Positions 26,598-35,502 of a stretch of 64,000 nucleotides of DNA are shown piece after piece (positions within the stretch are counted from its first letter, which is position 1; every line of letters begins with the position of its first letter). The position numbers and the translations under genes were made by a program. The notes beneath the pieces are model-generated. The model was given only the letters and a program-made list of their open reading frames with translations. It searched no databases and was not told the DNA's origin. Origin of the DNA: Halopseudomonas sp002296055. Lineage in GTDB: Bacteria; Pseudomonadota; Gammaproteobacteria; Pseudomonadales; Pseudomonadaceae. The stretch is from assembly GCF_050876985.1 (NCBI RefSeq), contig NZ_JBPAPP010000002.1, one strand, 5' to 3'.

Positions 26598-26603
26598 TAT
26601 AAT
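26598..26603 (+). promoter_or_regulatory. -10 box upstream of the EAL gene
   Basis: A perfect TATAAT 45 bp before the GTG start; no good -35 box at 16-18 bp. Confidence 0.35.
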
Positions 26604-26647
26604 CTTGCATACTGTCAGCGCCCGACGTCCCGACCCCGGAGAATGAT

Positions 26648-27811
26648 GTGTTCACAGGCCAGCCCCTGCCTTATTTCCAACCTCTGATCGATACCGCCAC
26701 CGGCCGCATTGCCGGTTACGAAGCGCTCGCGCGTCTGCGCGATGAGGAGGGCAACATCAGCAGCGCAGGCCCTCTGTTTACCGATCCGGCCGTATCCCAA
26801 AGTGATTTGCTGGAGCTGGACCGGAGCATCCGGCGCCAGGCACTGGAACGCTTTCGCGACACCCCTGAGGGCTTTTTAAGCCTCAACATTTCACCGGCCT
26901 GGATTAGCCAGTTGGAGCCCGGCAAGCCGCTGCCCAGCCTGCAGCTTTTGGAAGAGCTGGGGCTGCCAACCGATCAGGTGGTTTTCGAGATAACTGAACT
27001 GCAGGGCAGCATCGAGCAGTTGCGTGAGGTGGTACAGCGTTACCGCGGGGCCGGTATCCGCATCGCCATTGACGATTTCGGCGCTGGCTACTCCATGCTC
27101 GACCGCGTACTGGCGCTAGAGCCGGACATCCTCAAACTCGATATCCAGCTGTTCCGCCAGGCTGCCGCAGGCAACAGCAACAGCGGCGACTTTGTACGCG
27201 CGCTGGCACTGATGGCTGAAAAGAGTGGCTGCTGGATCATTGCCGAGGGAGTAGAAACCGAACAGGAGCTGCACTTTGCATTGGAGTGCGGCGCTCGCTA
27301 CGTACAGGGTTACCTGTTTGGCCGCCCGGAAGAAAACTTTCTGCCCAGCGATGCCGTGCAGCAGCAATTCTCGGTAATGCGCGACCACTACGTGCGCGCC
27401 AAGCTGGCTGAGCGCGAAAAGCTGGCCAACCTGCGCCGCTCACTGGCAGATCTGTTTGCGGAGCTGCGCCAGTGGCTTCGTCAGGGCGCACAGCCATCGA
27501 AGCTGCCTGACCCACGCAACTATCCCTGGCTGCTGCGCTGCTTCCTGTGCGACGCCGAGGGCACGCAGATTTCCCCCAACTTTGACTGGCGCGACGACGG
27601 CTGGCAGACAGATCCGCGTTACCTGGATCATAACTGGTCCTGGCGGCCGTACTTCTATCAGATTCTGGCCGAAGCAGGCGAAGACAGCCGCGTCATCCTG
27701 TCCAATCGCTACCGCGACGCGACCACCAACCAGTATTGCATGACCTCGGGGTTGTTCATCGACGACAGCCGCCACCTGCTGCTGGTCGACATCGACGCTT
27801 CGGCACTCTGA
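26648..27811 (+). CDS. EAL-domain c-di-GMP phosphodiesterase with C-terminal YkuI-type sensor domain
   Basis: 387 aa. The EAL domain (about 1-245) keeps YEALAR, LSLNIS, FEITEL, IAIDDFGAGYSMLD, ILKLD and IAEGVET, so the catalytic acids and metal ligands appear intact. The C-terminal ~130 residues (from NYPWLLRCFLCDAEG to LLLVDIDASAL) look like the PAS-like EAL-associated domain of Bacillus YkuI. There are no membrane helices. It should hydrolyse c-di-GMP, perhaps in response to a small ligand. The GTG start has GGAG six bases upstream. Its stop directly abuts the convergent sensor kinase gene. Confidence 0.88.
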   Translation: MFTGQPLPYFQPLIDTATGRIAGYEALARLRDEEGNISSAGPLFTDPAVSQSDLLELDRSIRRQALERFRDTPEGFLSLNISPAWISQLEPGKPLPSLQLLEELGLPTDQVVFEITELQGSIEQLREVVQRYRGAGIRIAIDDFGAGYSMLDRVLALEPDILKLDIQLFRQAAAGNSNSGDFVRALALMAEKSGCWIIAEGVETEQELHFALECGARYVQGYLFGRPEENFLPSDAVQQQFSVMRDHYVRAKLAEREKLANLRRSLADLFAELRQWLRQGAQPSKLPDPRNYPWLLRCFLCDAEGTQISPNFDWRDDGWQTDPRYLDHNWSWRPYFYQILAEAGEDSRVILSNRYRDATTNQYCMTSGLFIDDSRHLLLVDIDASAL

Positions 27812-29137
27812 TCAATCAAGCCCACGGCGGCGCTGGCGTGGCAGGCTGATGCGCACCAGCAGGCCGCCCTCCGGCGCCTGCTCCAGAGCTAGCGACCCCT
27901 GATAGGTCGCTACCATGTCCCGCACAATGGCCAGCCCCAGGCCGTGCCCCGGTGTCTGCTGGTCCAGCCGAGCCCCGCGCCCCAGCACTTGATCTCGCGC
28001 GGTTGGATCAATGCCGGGGCCGTCGTCTGCGACCTCTAGCGTCAACTGCGCTGCACCCAACTGCCACCCTACCCGCACCTGAGCCCGCGCCCACTTGCAG
28101 GCGTTGTCCAGCAGGTTACCCAGCAGCTCCAGCAGATCTTCGCGGTCAAACGGCCAACTGGCGGACAGCTCGCCGTCCAGGCTGATTTGCGGGCCGCCGG
28201 GATAGAGACGCTGCAGCGTCTGCACCAGTGCGCTCAAATCAGTGTCGGGAGCAAAGCGCTGGCCACGGGGCTGATCGGGCGCCAGACGGGCGCGCTGAAG
28301 CGTCCGCTCCAGCTGGGTGCGCATGGCCTGCACCTGCGTTTGCAGCTCATCACGCTGCTGCGCCGGCAGCTGCGCGGCCAGACTGTCCAGCCGGCTCTCG
28401 ATCACTGCCAGAGGCGTCTTGAGCGCGTGTCCCAGGTCACCGGCGCTGTTACGCGCACGCTCTAGCAGGGCTTCAATCTGCTGCCCCAGATGGTTGATCT
28501 CGCTGACCAGTGGCGCCAGCTCCTCCGGCACCTGCTCATTCAACTGCAACCGCTCACCACTGCGCCACTCGGCCAATTCGCGCTGGGCACTCTGCAGTGG
28601 CCTGAGAGATCGCCGCAGCAACCAATGTTGCACGCCCGCTGCCAGCAGCACCACCAGCACACCCAAACCACTCAGCCACCAGCTAGCACGGCGAAACTCG
28701 CCTAGCAGCGGCTGGTAGTCGATGGCCACACTGATGGTCAGGCGCTCCCCAGACTTCAGGTATTCGCCCGACCAAACCAGTAGCTCCTGACCGCTCGGCC
28801 CCGGCAGCAGGTCGCTTTGCAAGCCGTCACCCGGCAACGGAAGGCGCTGATCCCAGAGCGAACGTGACCGCCATTTCTCATTGCCCTGCACCACGAAATA
28901 ACGCCCCGAGTAGGGGCGCCTGTAGTCAGGATCAACCTTGTCCATGTCCAGATAGAGCCCGTCGCTGCCAACGGTCAACGCAGCCAGCAGGCTGTCGGTC
29001 TCGCGCTGCAACAGCAGCGTCAGGTAGTTGCGTTGCGCGCGGTCATACAACCAGACACTGCCCTGCACAACCAGCAGCAAACTGATTAGCAGCAGCGGCA
29101 CCAGGCTTAGCGTCAAGCGGCGACTGATGGACATCAT
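27812..29137 (-). CDS. Sensor histidine kinase (PhoQ/QseC-like)
   Basis: 441 aa. Two membrane helices (about 9-30 and 152-175) flank a periplasmic domain of about 120 residues; a HAMP-like segment, the H-box with His237 in DLGHALKTPLAVIE, an N-box (LLGNLLDNACKWA) and G-boxes (DDGPGID, GHGLGLAIV) follow. The start overlaps the response-regulator stop by 4 bp. With PepSY proteins upstream in the operon, a link to metal, peptide or envelope stress is possible but unproven. Confidence 0.9.
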   Translation of the reverse strand: MMSISRRLTLSLVPLLLISLLLVVQGSVWLYDRAQRNYLTLLLQRETDSLLAALTVGSDGLYLDMDKVDPDYRRPYSGRYFVVQGNEKWRSRSLWDQRLPLPGDGLQSDLLPGPSGQELLVWSGEYLKSGERLTISVAIDYQPLLGEFRRASWWLSGLGVLVVLLAAGVQHWLLRRSLRPLQSAQRELAEWRSGERLQLNEQVPEELAPLVSEINHLGQQIEALLERARNSAGDLGHALKTPLAVIESRLDSLAAQLPAQQRDELQTQVQAMRTQLERTLQRARLAPDQPRGQRFAPDTDLSALVQTLQRLYPGGPQISLDGELSASWPFDREDLLELLGNLLDNACKWARAQVRVGWQLGAAQLTLEVADDGPGIDPTARDQVLGRGARLDQQTPGHGLGLAIVRDMVATYQGSLALEQAPEGGLLVRISLPRQRRRGLD

Positions 29138-29805
29138 TCGGCTGTGCCCACCAGTACATACCCCTGCCCTCGCCGCGTTTCAATGGCCTCGCGGCCCAAC
29201 TTGCGACGCAGGTGGTTGATCAACACTTCAATAACGTTGGAGTCACGCTCGTCTTCGTAATCGTAGAGGTGCTCGGCCAGCCGAGTTTTGGACAGCACCT
29301 GCCCGGGGTGCAGCATGAAATAGCGCAACAGCTTGAACTCGCTGGCTGACAGGCCGATTGGCGCGTCGGCGCCCCGTACGACCTGCTGATGAGCTTCGTC
29401 GAGCTGCATGCCTGCCGCGCTAAGCATGGCCTGAGGCTCGCGACCGTGAGCACGGCGCAGCAACGCCTGCACCCGCAGGACCAGCTCTTCATTGTGAAAG
29501 GGTTTGGTCAGATAGTCGTCGGCGCCTGCCTGCAGCCCCTCTACCCGTTCGGTCCAGCGACTCCGCGCAGTCAATATAAGTACCGGCAGTGCGCTGCCGC
29601 CCGCACGCCAGCGTCGCAGGATGTCCAGCCCATCCATACCCGGCAGGCCCAAATCGAGAATGGCAAGATCGTAGGGTTCCTGCTCACCCAGCAGCAAGGC
29701 GTCACGCCCGTCGGCCCGCCAATCCACTGCATAGCCTGCCCGCTTGAGCACGACCATCAGGCTCTCGGCCAGTGCTACGTTATCCTCAACCAGCAACAGC
29801 CGCAT
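29134..29805 (-). CDS. OmpR/PhoB-family response regulator
   Basis: 223 aa. Receiver domain with phosphoacceptor Asp51 in LAILDLGLPGMDG and Lys in YLTKPF; C-terminal winged helix from about residue 125 (LSASEFKLLRYFMLHPGQVLSK). The ATG overlaps the stop of the upstream PepSY gene by one base (TGATG), so it is translated from the same mRNA. Partner of the adjacent kinase. Confidence 0.94.
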   Translation of the reverse strand: MRLLLVEDNVALAESLMVVLKRAGYAVDWRADGRDALLLGEQEPYDLAILDLGLPGMDGLDILRRWRAGGSALPVLILTARSRWTERVEGLQAGADDYLTKPFHNEELVLRVQALLRRAHGREPQAMLSAAGMQLDEAHQQVVRGADAPIGLSASEFKLLRYFMLHPGQVLSKTRLAEHLYDYEDERDSNVIEVLINHLRRKLGREAIETRRGQGYVLVGTAE

Positions 29806-30143
29806 CAGTCGTCCTCTTCCACATCCAGTAGATCTCCAGTAACCGCATCGTACTCCAGCTCCATGACCCGCCGGGTACGCGTCACCACTTCAATCTCATA
29901 GATGTAGCGGCCATCATCCAGTTCCAGCTCAGCCTCCAACAAGCGGCCGGGAAAGCGCTGCAGCGCATCATTTACAAACACCTGCAGAGGCACGATGTGC
30001 CCCTGCTCGGTTAGCGCCAGCGCCTCATCCTGACTCAGGTCGCGCGCGCTGACACTTAGTGGGATCAGCACCAGCGCACACAGCAGCAGGCGGCTGCGGG
30101 GCCGCGTATCAATCGTCGCGGCGGTGTTCCAGTACGTCGCCAT
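29805..30143 (-). CDS. PepSY-domain secreted protein 1
   Basis: About 112 aa. A signal-like stretch RSRLLLCALVLIPLSVSA precedes a PepSY domain (QDEALALTEQGHIVPLQVF... GRYIYEIEVV... VMELEYDAVTGDLLDVEEDD). The start is unclear: the ATG at 30143 overlaps the preceding PepSY gene by 35 bp, and the only nearer in-frame choices are a rare ATT at 30113 or a late GTG that breaks the signal. PepSY domains are linked to protease inhibition or ligand sensing in the periplasm. Confidence 0.75.
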   Translation of the reverse strand: MATYWNTAATIDTRPRSRLLLCALVLIPLSVSARDLSQDEALALTEQGHIVPLQVFVNDALQRFPGRLLEAELELDDGRYIYEIEVVTRTRRVMELEYDAVTGDLLDVEEDD

Positions 30144-30420
30144 TGCTCGCATCCAGGTCAAGGTCCCACTCCTGCCCTTGGGCATCGCGGATTTCAACTT
30201 CGTAGACATAGCGGCCATAGTGCTTGTCCAGATCGGTATCGGTGATGGTGCCGGGTTGCACTGACAGTGCCTTTTCATTCAGGCTTTCCAGTGACTGGAT
30301 GGTACCCTGCTGAACCAGGCCCGGTACCTCGTCCATGCGGACATCGTCATCTGCCAACACAGCAGCACTACCCATACCCAGAATGGCAGCGCAAGACAGC
30401 GAAACAAGTTGTTTGTACAT
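30109..30420 (-). CDS. PepSY-domain secreted protein 2
   Basis: 103 aa. Signal peptide MYKQLVSLSCAAILGMGSAAVLA, then a PepSY domain (VPGLVQQGTIQSLESL... GRYVYEVEIRDAQGQEWDLDLDASNGDVLEH). GAGGAA lies 7 bp before the ATG at 30420; another ATG two codons earlier is too close to that site. First gene of the PepSY-PepSY-regulator-kinase operon. It resembles the next PepSY protein, so the pair likely arose by duplication. Confidence 0.85.
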   Translation of the reverse strand: MYKQLVSLSCAAILGMGSAAVLADDDVRMDEVPGLVQQGTIQSLESLNEKALSVQPGTITDTDLDKHYGRYVYEVEIRDAQGQEWDLDLDASNGDVLEHRRDD

Positions 30421-30548
30421 AGTCATTTCCTCTTTTGTGTGAAGCGATGCCGAACCGTTCGGTACCGCCCTCTGACAAGTACAGACTATAGCCACCAGCT
30501 GAAACCAACCTTAAAATCGGGCGCGCAGCCACAGGGAACCCGCTCAGC

Positions 30549-31628
30549 ATGACAGCGATACAGGTTAAAGCACCGGCGTTGACGCTCCGCGCAGGGCAGC
30601 GCGCCATCCAGCATATCCGCGAACAGGGACTACAACCTGCCGACGTGCACATGATTCCAGGCGCCGCCGGCGGGCCCAAGGCCCTCGGCATTCAGGGGCT
30701 GGATCTGGCGCTGTTCGGTGAATGGTTACCGCGTGCGCCACAGCCGCGCAGCCTGATCGGCGCCTCTATCGGCAGTTGGCGTTTTGCCAGCGCCTGCATG
30801 CCAGACCCGGTGCATACCCTGCGCCAGCTCGGCGAATTGTACACCGCCATGCGCTTTCCCAAAGGTGTCACCATCCAGACCATCAGCGCCGCTTGCGGCC
30901 AGATGATTGATGAGCTGCTGCAAGGTCAGTTTGACGCCATACTGAGCAACCCGCACTACCGCCTGAACATCGTAGTAGTGAAAAGCCGTGGGCTGCTGCG
31001 GGATGATTCGCGTACCCGCCTGGCACTGGGCCTCGGTGGCGTCATCGGTGCCAACCTGCTGGGGCGCCGCCACCTTGGCCGGTTCTTTGAGCGAGTCATT
31101 CTGCACGACCCACGCCAGCTACCCGCGCTGGAAGAGCTGCGTGACTTCACCAGCGCCCACGTCGAGCTGACCACAGAGAATCTGCGCTCGGCACTGCTGG
31201 CCTCTGGCTCGATTCCCATGGTGATGGAAGCGGTACGCGAGATTCCGGGGGCTGCGCCCGGTGTCTACCGCGACGGCGGCCTGCTCGACTACCATCTGGA
31301 CCTGCCCTACACCGCACCGGGCGTCATTCTGTATCCGCACTTTATTGATCGCGTCATCCCCGGCTGGTTTGACAAGACCATTCCCTGGCGCAAGCACAAC
31401 GCCCAGCAACTGCGTGACGTGCTGCTGCTCGCACCCTCGCCCGAGTACCTGGAGCGCTTGCCGCACCGCAAACTGCCGGACCGCAAGGACTTCAACCGTT
31501 ATGTCTACGACAACGACGGCCGCGAGAAGTACTGGCGCAAGGCGATGAGCGAAAGCCAGCGCATGGGCGACGAATTTCTGGAGCTGGCTGACTCCGGGCG
31601 CCTGATAGACCGTATCAAGCCGCTGTGA
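30549..31628 (+). CDS. Patatin-like phospholipase family protein
   Basis: 359 aa. The nucleophile elbow G-A-Ser73-I-G and the partner Asp242 in YRDGGLLDYH form the Ser-Asp dyad; an oxyanion-type glycine stretch (GAAGGPKALG) lies at 38-47. No signal peptide is seen, so it is probably cytosolic or membrane-associated. The stop overlaps the next gene's GTG start by 4 bp, which couples it to a methyltransferase. Confidence 0.85.
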   Translation: MTAIQVKAPALTLRAGQRAIQHIREQGLQPADVHMIPGAAGGPKALGIQGLDLALFGEWLPRAPQPRSLIGASIGSWRFASACMPDPVHTLRQLGELYTAMRFPKGVTIQTISAACGQMIDELLQGQFDAILSNPHYRLNIVVVKSRGLLRDDSRTRLALGLGGVIGANLLGRRHLGRFFERVILHDPRQLPALEELRDFTSAHVELTTENLRSALLASGSIPMVMEAVREIPGAAPGVYRDGGLLDYHLDLPYTAPGVILYPHFIDRVIPGWFDKTIPWRKHNAQQLRDVLLLAPSPEYLERLPHRKLPDRKDFNRYVYDNDGREKYWRKAMSESQRMGDEFLELADSGRLIDRIKPL

Positions 31629-32278
31629 ACGAAGCACACGAGACTTTGCCCTGCCCCCTATGCAGCGCAAACGCCCACTGGATGCTCAGCGACAGCAAGC
31701 GCAGCTACTGGCAATGCAAGCAGTGTCTGATGGTGCATGTTCCGGCGCATTGGCAGCTGACTGCCAAGCAGGAAAAGGCCGAGTACGACCGCCACGAGAA
31801 CCACCCCGATGACCCGGGCTACCGGCGTTTCCTCTCGCGCCTGGCCGAGCCGCTGCTGCAGCGCCTGGCGCCAGCCAGCAGCGGTCTGGACTTCGGCTGC
31901 GGCCCGGGCCCTGCCCTGGCTTTAATGCTGCGTGAGCGGGGCCACCAGGTCGCCCTGCACGACCTCTACTACTACCCCAACCCGGTAGCGCTCGAGCAAC
32001 AGTGGGATTTCATCACCGCAACCGAGGTGGTGGAGCATCTGGCTGACCCGCGTGGGGTGCTGGAGCAACTCTGGCGCTGCCTGACGCCCGGTGGCTGGCT
32101 CGGGCTGATGACCAAGCGAGTAACCAGCCCGGAGGCGTTCAGCACCTGGCATTACAAGAGCGACCCGACGCATATCAGCTTTTTCAGCGAACAGAGTTTT
32201 CGCTGGCTGGCGCAGCATTGGCAGGCAGAACTGGAGCTAATCGGCGCCGATGTGGCGTTGCTGCGCAAGCCCGCCTAA
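31625..32278 (+). CDS. SAM-dependent methyltransferase with N-terminal zinc-binding motif
   Basis: 217 aa. Four cysteines (CPLC and CKQC) at the N-terminus form a likely zinc knuckle; then SAM motif I LDFGCGPGPAL and TATEVVEHLADP. The target is unknown. GTG start overlapping the patatin stop (GTGA). The 3' end overlaps a convergent small gene by 4 bp. Confidence 0.85.
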   Translation: MNEAHETLPCPLCSANAHWMLSDSKRSYWQCKQCLMVHVPAHWQLTAKQEKAEYDRHENHPDDPGYRRFLSRLAEPLLQRLAPASSGLDFGCGPGPALALMLRERGHQVALHDLYYYPNPVALEQQWDFITATEVVEHLADPRGVLEQLWRCLTPGGWLGLMTKRVTSPEAFSTWHYKSDPTHISFFSEQSFRWLAQHWQAELELIGADVALLRKPA

Positions 32279-32481
32279 CGCGGATGGAAACGAGCAGCAA
32301 AATCTTCAGGAGCGGCCTGATAGGCGCTTATACATGCCTGGCAGATGCAATCACGGTCGCGTAACTCAGCCGGCAGCAGGGCCAGCATGGCAGGAGGAAC
32401 TGAAAGACGGAAACACCAGCAGTCACCGCTGCTGGCCGCACAGCTATTCTCTTGCTGGCAAAACGGGCAGGTCTGGCTCAA
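32275..32481 (-). CDS. Cysteine-rich CWC family protein
   Basis: 68 aa with CPFC, GDCWC and CICQAC cysteine motifs; the CWC triplet defines the family. Probably a small metal-binding protein; function unknown. It overlaps the NlpC/P60 gene upstream by 4 bp and the convergent methyltransferase downstream by 4 bp. Confidence 0.82.
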   Translation of the reverse strand: MSQTCPFCQQENSCAASSGDCWCFRLSVPPAMLALLPAELRDRDCICQACISAYQAAPEDFAARFHPR

Positions 32482-33002
32482 TTAACGTCCAGTACCCGGC
32501 GTGCGCCCTTGAACGTGCGCTGCCAGAACGACGACTCCAGCTCATCGACTCGTACCACGCCGCCGGTACTGGGCGCGTGTAAAAAGCGCCCCTCACCAAT
32601 ATAAATACCGGCGTGGTTTACCCGTCCACCATTCATGGCAAAGAGCACCAGATCACCTGGCGCCAGGGTGCTCTCAGAGGGACGAGTTACCTTGAGGTTG
32701 TAGAGGTCAGAGGTGGTGCGCGGTAGATCCATGCCGGCCGCTTCGCGGTAGACGTACTGGATCAAGCCACTGCAATCAAAACCGGTGTCCGGTGAACTGC
32801 CACCCCAGCGATACGGAGTGCCGACCAGGCTGAACGCTTGAAAGACCACGTCATTGCCAAGGATCTGGGAGGAGTCGGAAGGCGTTACCGAGGGTATGGC
32901 ACGCACTGGTGCAGACACAGCGACGGAGGGGCTTTTGGGCGCGCTGGAGCAACCTGCCAGAACAGCGGTCAGAAACAGGATCAACAGCGCACTGTGCCGC
33001 AT
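32478..33002 (-). CDS. NlpC/P60-family peptidoglycan endopeptidase lipoprotein
   Basis: 174 aa. Lipobox LAGC with Cys18. The catalytic triad is visible as Cys77 (FDCSGLIQYVY), His130 (VNHAGIYIG) and His142. It cleaves peptide cross-links in peptidoglycan at the cell envelope, similar in size to Spr/YdhO-type enzymes. Confidence 0.9.
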   Translation of the reverse strand: MRHSALLILFLTAVLAGCSSAPKSPSVAVSAPVRAIPSVTPSDSSQILGNDVVFQAFSLVGTPYRWGGSSPDTGFDCSGLIQYVYREAAGMDLPRTTSDLYNLKVTRPSESTLAPGDLVLFAMNGGRVNHAGIYIGEGRFLHAPSTGGVVRVDELESSFWQRTFKGARRVLDVN

Positions 33003-33115
33003 CCGGCAACCTCCAGCCCGAGGGGTTTGATTAAAAAATGGACGCTCAAGCGCCCAAGGTCAAGAATTTACTTTAACTTGCCGCGCCAAGCTACAGATCA
33101 GCTGTCTTTTTCTGA

Positions 33116-33787
33116 TCAATGGTTCACGGTAAACGCCAGCATAGCGGATAACTGACATAACGGCCGCCCGCTTTGCGCTCGCCACTCATTGAAGGCCGCC
33201 TGTGCTGCAGCCTGATCCCGCTGGCTGCTGGGCATCTTGTCGATAACACCCTGCGCCTTCAGCGCTGCCACCACATCCTCACTCGGAGCCCAGGTGTCCT
33301 TACCCACCATCCGCAGCAAACGCGGCGCCGATTGACCGCCCAATTGGGCCCCGCGTTTAGCCAGCAGACGCCAGAGTCCGACGATGTCCTCTTCAGGCCA
33401 ATCAGCAATCAGGTTGCCCATACTGCCGTACTCGGCGCGGATATCCAGCACTAACTGGGCGTTGCGTGGCACGCTGCGCAACTTGCCCAGATGCCGAATC
33501 AGCCGGGTGTTTTGCATCAGCCGTTCAATATGCTCAGCGCTCATCAGCACAACTTTCTCCGGGGCAAACCCAAAGAAAGCCTCTTCAAAGGCCGGCCACT
33601 TGGCATCCACCAGGCTGTGCTTGAGCCCGGCCCGAAACACCCTCAGGGCGATAGTAGCCAGATAGCGATCATCAGCAATCGCGCGCAGTTCATCCGCGGT
33701 CTTCGGCTGGGGCAACAAAGCCTCCAGCGCCTGGGCCGAGCCAAAGCGGTTCAGGCAGTACTCGTGCAACCAGCGATAGTCCCGCAT
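33116..33787 (-). CDS. DNA-3-methyladenine glycosylase I family protein
   Basis: 223 aa. The segment WPAFEEAFFGFAPEKVVLMS followed by LMQNTRLIRHLGKLRSVPRNAQ is the helix-rich core of the Tag-like glycosylase group. Some members lack the canonical zinc-snap residues, so repair activity is only likely. It begins 13 bp after the ttcA stop on the same strand. Confidence 0.7.
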   Translation of the reverse strand: MRDYRWLHEYCLNRFGSAQALEALLPQPKTADELRAIADDRYLATIALRVFRAGLKHSLVDAKWPAFEEAFFGFAPEKVVLMSAEHIERLMQNTRLIRHLGKLRSVPRNAQLVLDIRAEYGSMGNLIADWPEEDIVGLWRLLAKRGAQLGGQSAPRLLRMVGKDTWAPSEDVVAALKAQGVIDKMPSSQRDQAAAQAAFNEWRAQSGRPLCQLSAMLAFTVNH

Positions 33788-33800
33788 TGGAGGCTCGCCC

Positions 33801-34625
33801 TCAGAGGTTCATGACGTTAAGAACACGGGACGCTGCCTGCTCATCGATACGCAGGCTGGCAAAGTCGTACAGCGCGGTATCAGCGAGCTGCGAGGGCTGC
33901 ACATGTTTGAGCGAGCGGAAGATATTCTCCAGGCGGCCTGGCGTGGCGCGTTCCCAGCCCTGCAGCATCTCCTTGACGACCTTGCGCTGCAGGTTCTCCT
34001 GCGAGCCGCAGAGGTTGCAGGGAATGATCGGAAAGCCCTGCAGTTGGGCATAGGCTTCGATGTCCGCCTCGTTGCAGTAAGACAGCGGACGAATCACCAC
34101 GTTGCGGCCGTCATCCGAACGCAGCTTGGGCGGCATGGCCTTGAGGTTGCCGCCGTAGAACATGTTGAGAAAGAAGGTCTCGATGATGTCATCACGGTGG
34201 TGCCCGAGCGCCATCTTGGTCGCGCCGATTTCATCGGCAAAGGTATACAGGTTGCCGCGGCGCAGGCGTGAACAGAGCGAACAGGTGGTCTTGCCCTCTG
34301 GCACCTTCTCCTTGACGATCGAATAGGTATCGCGCTCAAGGATGTGGTACGGCACACCAATGCTGTCCAGGTAGGCAGGCAGCACCTCTTCCGGAAAGCC
34401 CGGCTGCTTCTGGTCCATGTTGACTGCAACCAGCTCAAACTTGATCGGCGCGACCTTTTGCAGGTACAGCAACATGTCGAGCATGGTGTAGCTGTCCTTA
34501 CCGCCGGACAGGCAGACCATCACCTTGTCGCCATCCTCGATCATGTTGTAGTCGGTAACCGCCTCGGCGGTCAGGCGACGCAAACGTTTTTGCAGCTTGT
34601 TCTGGTTGACGCTGAGACGACTCAT
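33801..34625 (-). CDS. ttcA: tRNA 2-thiocytidine(32) synthetase TtcA
   Basis: 274 aa. PP-loop SGGKDSYTML near residue 40 for ATP, CSLCSRLRRG and a further CNLCGSQ for the iron-sulfur cluster. It thiolates C32 of certain tRNAs. A normal-length, complete protein; ATG at 34625. Confidence 0.95.
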   Translation of the reverse strand: MSRLSVNQNKLQKRLRRLTAEAVTDYNMIEDGDKVMVCLSGGKDSYTMLDMLLYLQKVAPIKFELVAVNMDQKQPGFPEEVLPAYLDSIGVPYHILERDTYSIVKEKVPEGKTTCSLCSRLRRGNLYTFADEIGATKMALGHHRDDIIETFFLNMFYGGNLKAMPPKLRSDDGRNVVIRPLSYCNEADIEAYAQLQGFPIIPCNLCGSQENLQRKVVKEMLQGWERATPGRLENIFRSLKHVQPSQLADTALYDFASLRIDEQAASRVLNVMNL

Positions 34626-34685
34626 GGACAGGGCACCGGTCTGGCAAAAGCCGGCATTTTACTGGAAAGCGCTGAGCATAAAAAC

Positions 34686-34720
34686 ATCAGCCCCCGCCAG
34701 TGCGACTGACGGAGGCTGAT
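34686..34720 (-). terminator. Hairpin between Yip1-family gene and ttcA
   Basis: 16-bp arms beginning ATCAGCC around a GCG loop pair at 14 of 16 positions. It follows the Yip1-family stop on the minus strand and precedes ttcA. No U-tract. Confidence 0.5.
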
Positions 34721-34763
34721 GCCGGCTCAGGCAGGCCTGGAGCAGCTAAGGTGATCCGGTGGT

Positions 34764-35363
34764 TCAGCGCAGGTAGACAGGCCCCACGCCAAAGCCCCAG
34801 AAGATGACCGAGGTCGCCATCATGGCCACCAGTACAACCAATCCGACCGCAAGCACCGAACTGGAGAACAAAAAGCCCTCATCACTGGGAATGTCCATAA
34901 AGATGGGAATGCCCTGATAGAGCAGGTAGACCGTGTAACAGATGGCTGCGGTGCCTACCAACATGCCTAACCAGAGGCTCGGATACAGTGCCGCCACGCC
35001 GGCAATAAACAGGGGCGTCGCTGTGTAGGCTGCAAAGATCACGCAGTCGTTGAAGGTCGGATTGGCATCATAGGTGCGCGCCATCCAATGAATGAACCCC
35101 CCCATCACTGCTACGCCAGCGAGCATCGCCAGATAAGACAGCACCGTCATCTGCAGGGCGCTGGTCTGCGTCAGTTTTACCGCCTCCGGGGTGCCTATGG
35201 TCCAGCCAATCTGGGTTGTACCGATATAGGCAGATACCGCCGGGATAGCGGCCAGCAGCAATACGTGGGTGAGGTACATGTGGCCAATGCTTTCGTCCTC
35301 GCCCTTGATTTCCCTCCACTCCTCGTCAGGATGGGTAAATAGCCCCACTACGTGATGGATCAT
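34764..35363 (-). CDS. Yip1-family integral membrane protein
   Basis: 199 aa with about five membrane helices. The N-terminus LFTHPDEEWREIKGEDES followed by helices and YDANPTFNDCVIFAAYTATPLFIAG is typical of bacterial YIP1-domain proteins. Function unknown. It stands alone with its own upstream gap. Confidence 0.82.
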   Translation of the reverse strand: MIHHVVGLFTHPDEEWREIKGEDESIGHMYLTHVLLLAAIPAVSAYIGTTQIGWTIGTPEAVKLTQTSALQMTVLSYLAMLAGVAVMGGFIHWMARTYDANPTFNDCVIFAAYTATPLFIAGVAALYPSLWLGMLVGTAAICYTVYLLYQGIPIFMDIPSDEGFLFSSSVLAVGLVVLVAMMATSVIFWGFGVGPVYLR

Positions 35364-35502
35364 GGTCTGACCTCCTCATTATTATTCAGCCCCGACCGGC
35401 GATGCCCAGCCGGAGATCCGGACACGCCTTAGCAATGCCCTGCTTCGACTATAGTCAAAAACCGTGGAGCATATGAGGCCCTGCTTAGAGAGATTGGCGA
35501 CT

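Noticed and set aside
30109..30113. ATT as start of PepSY protein 1
   Set aside because: ATT starts are very rare; an ATG at 30143 gives an intact signal-like N-terminus despite the overlap.
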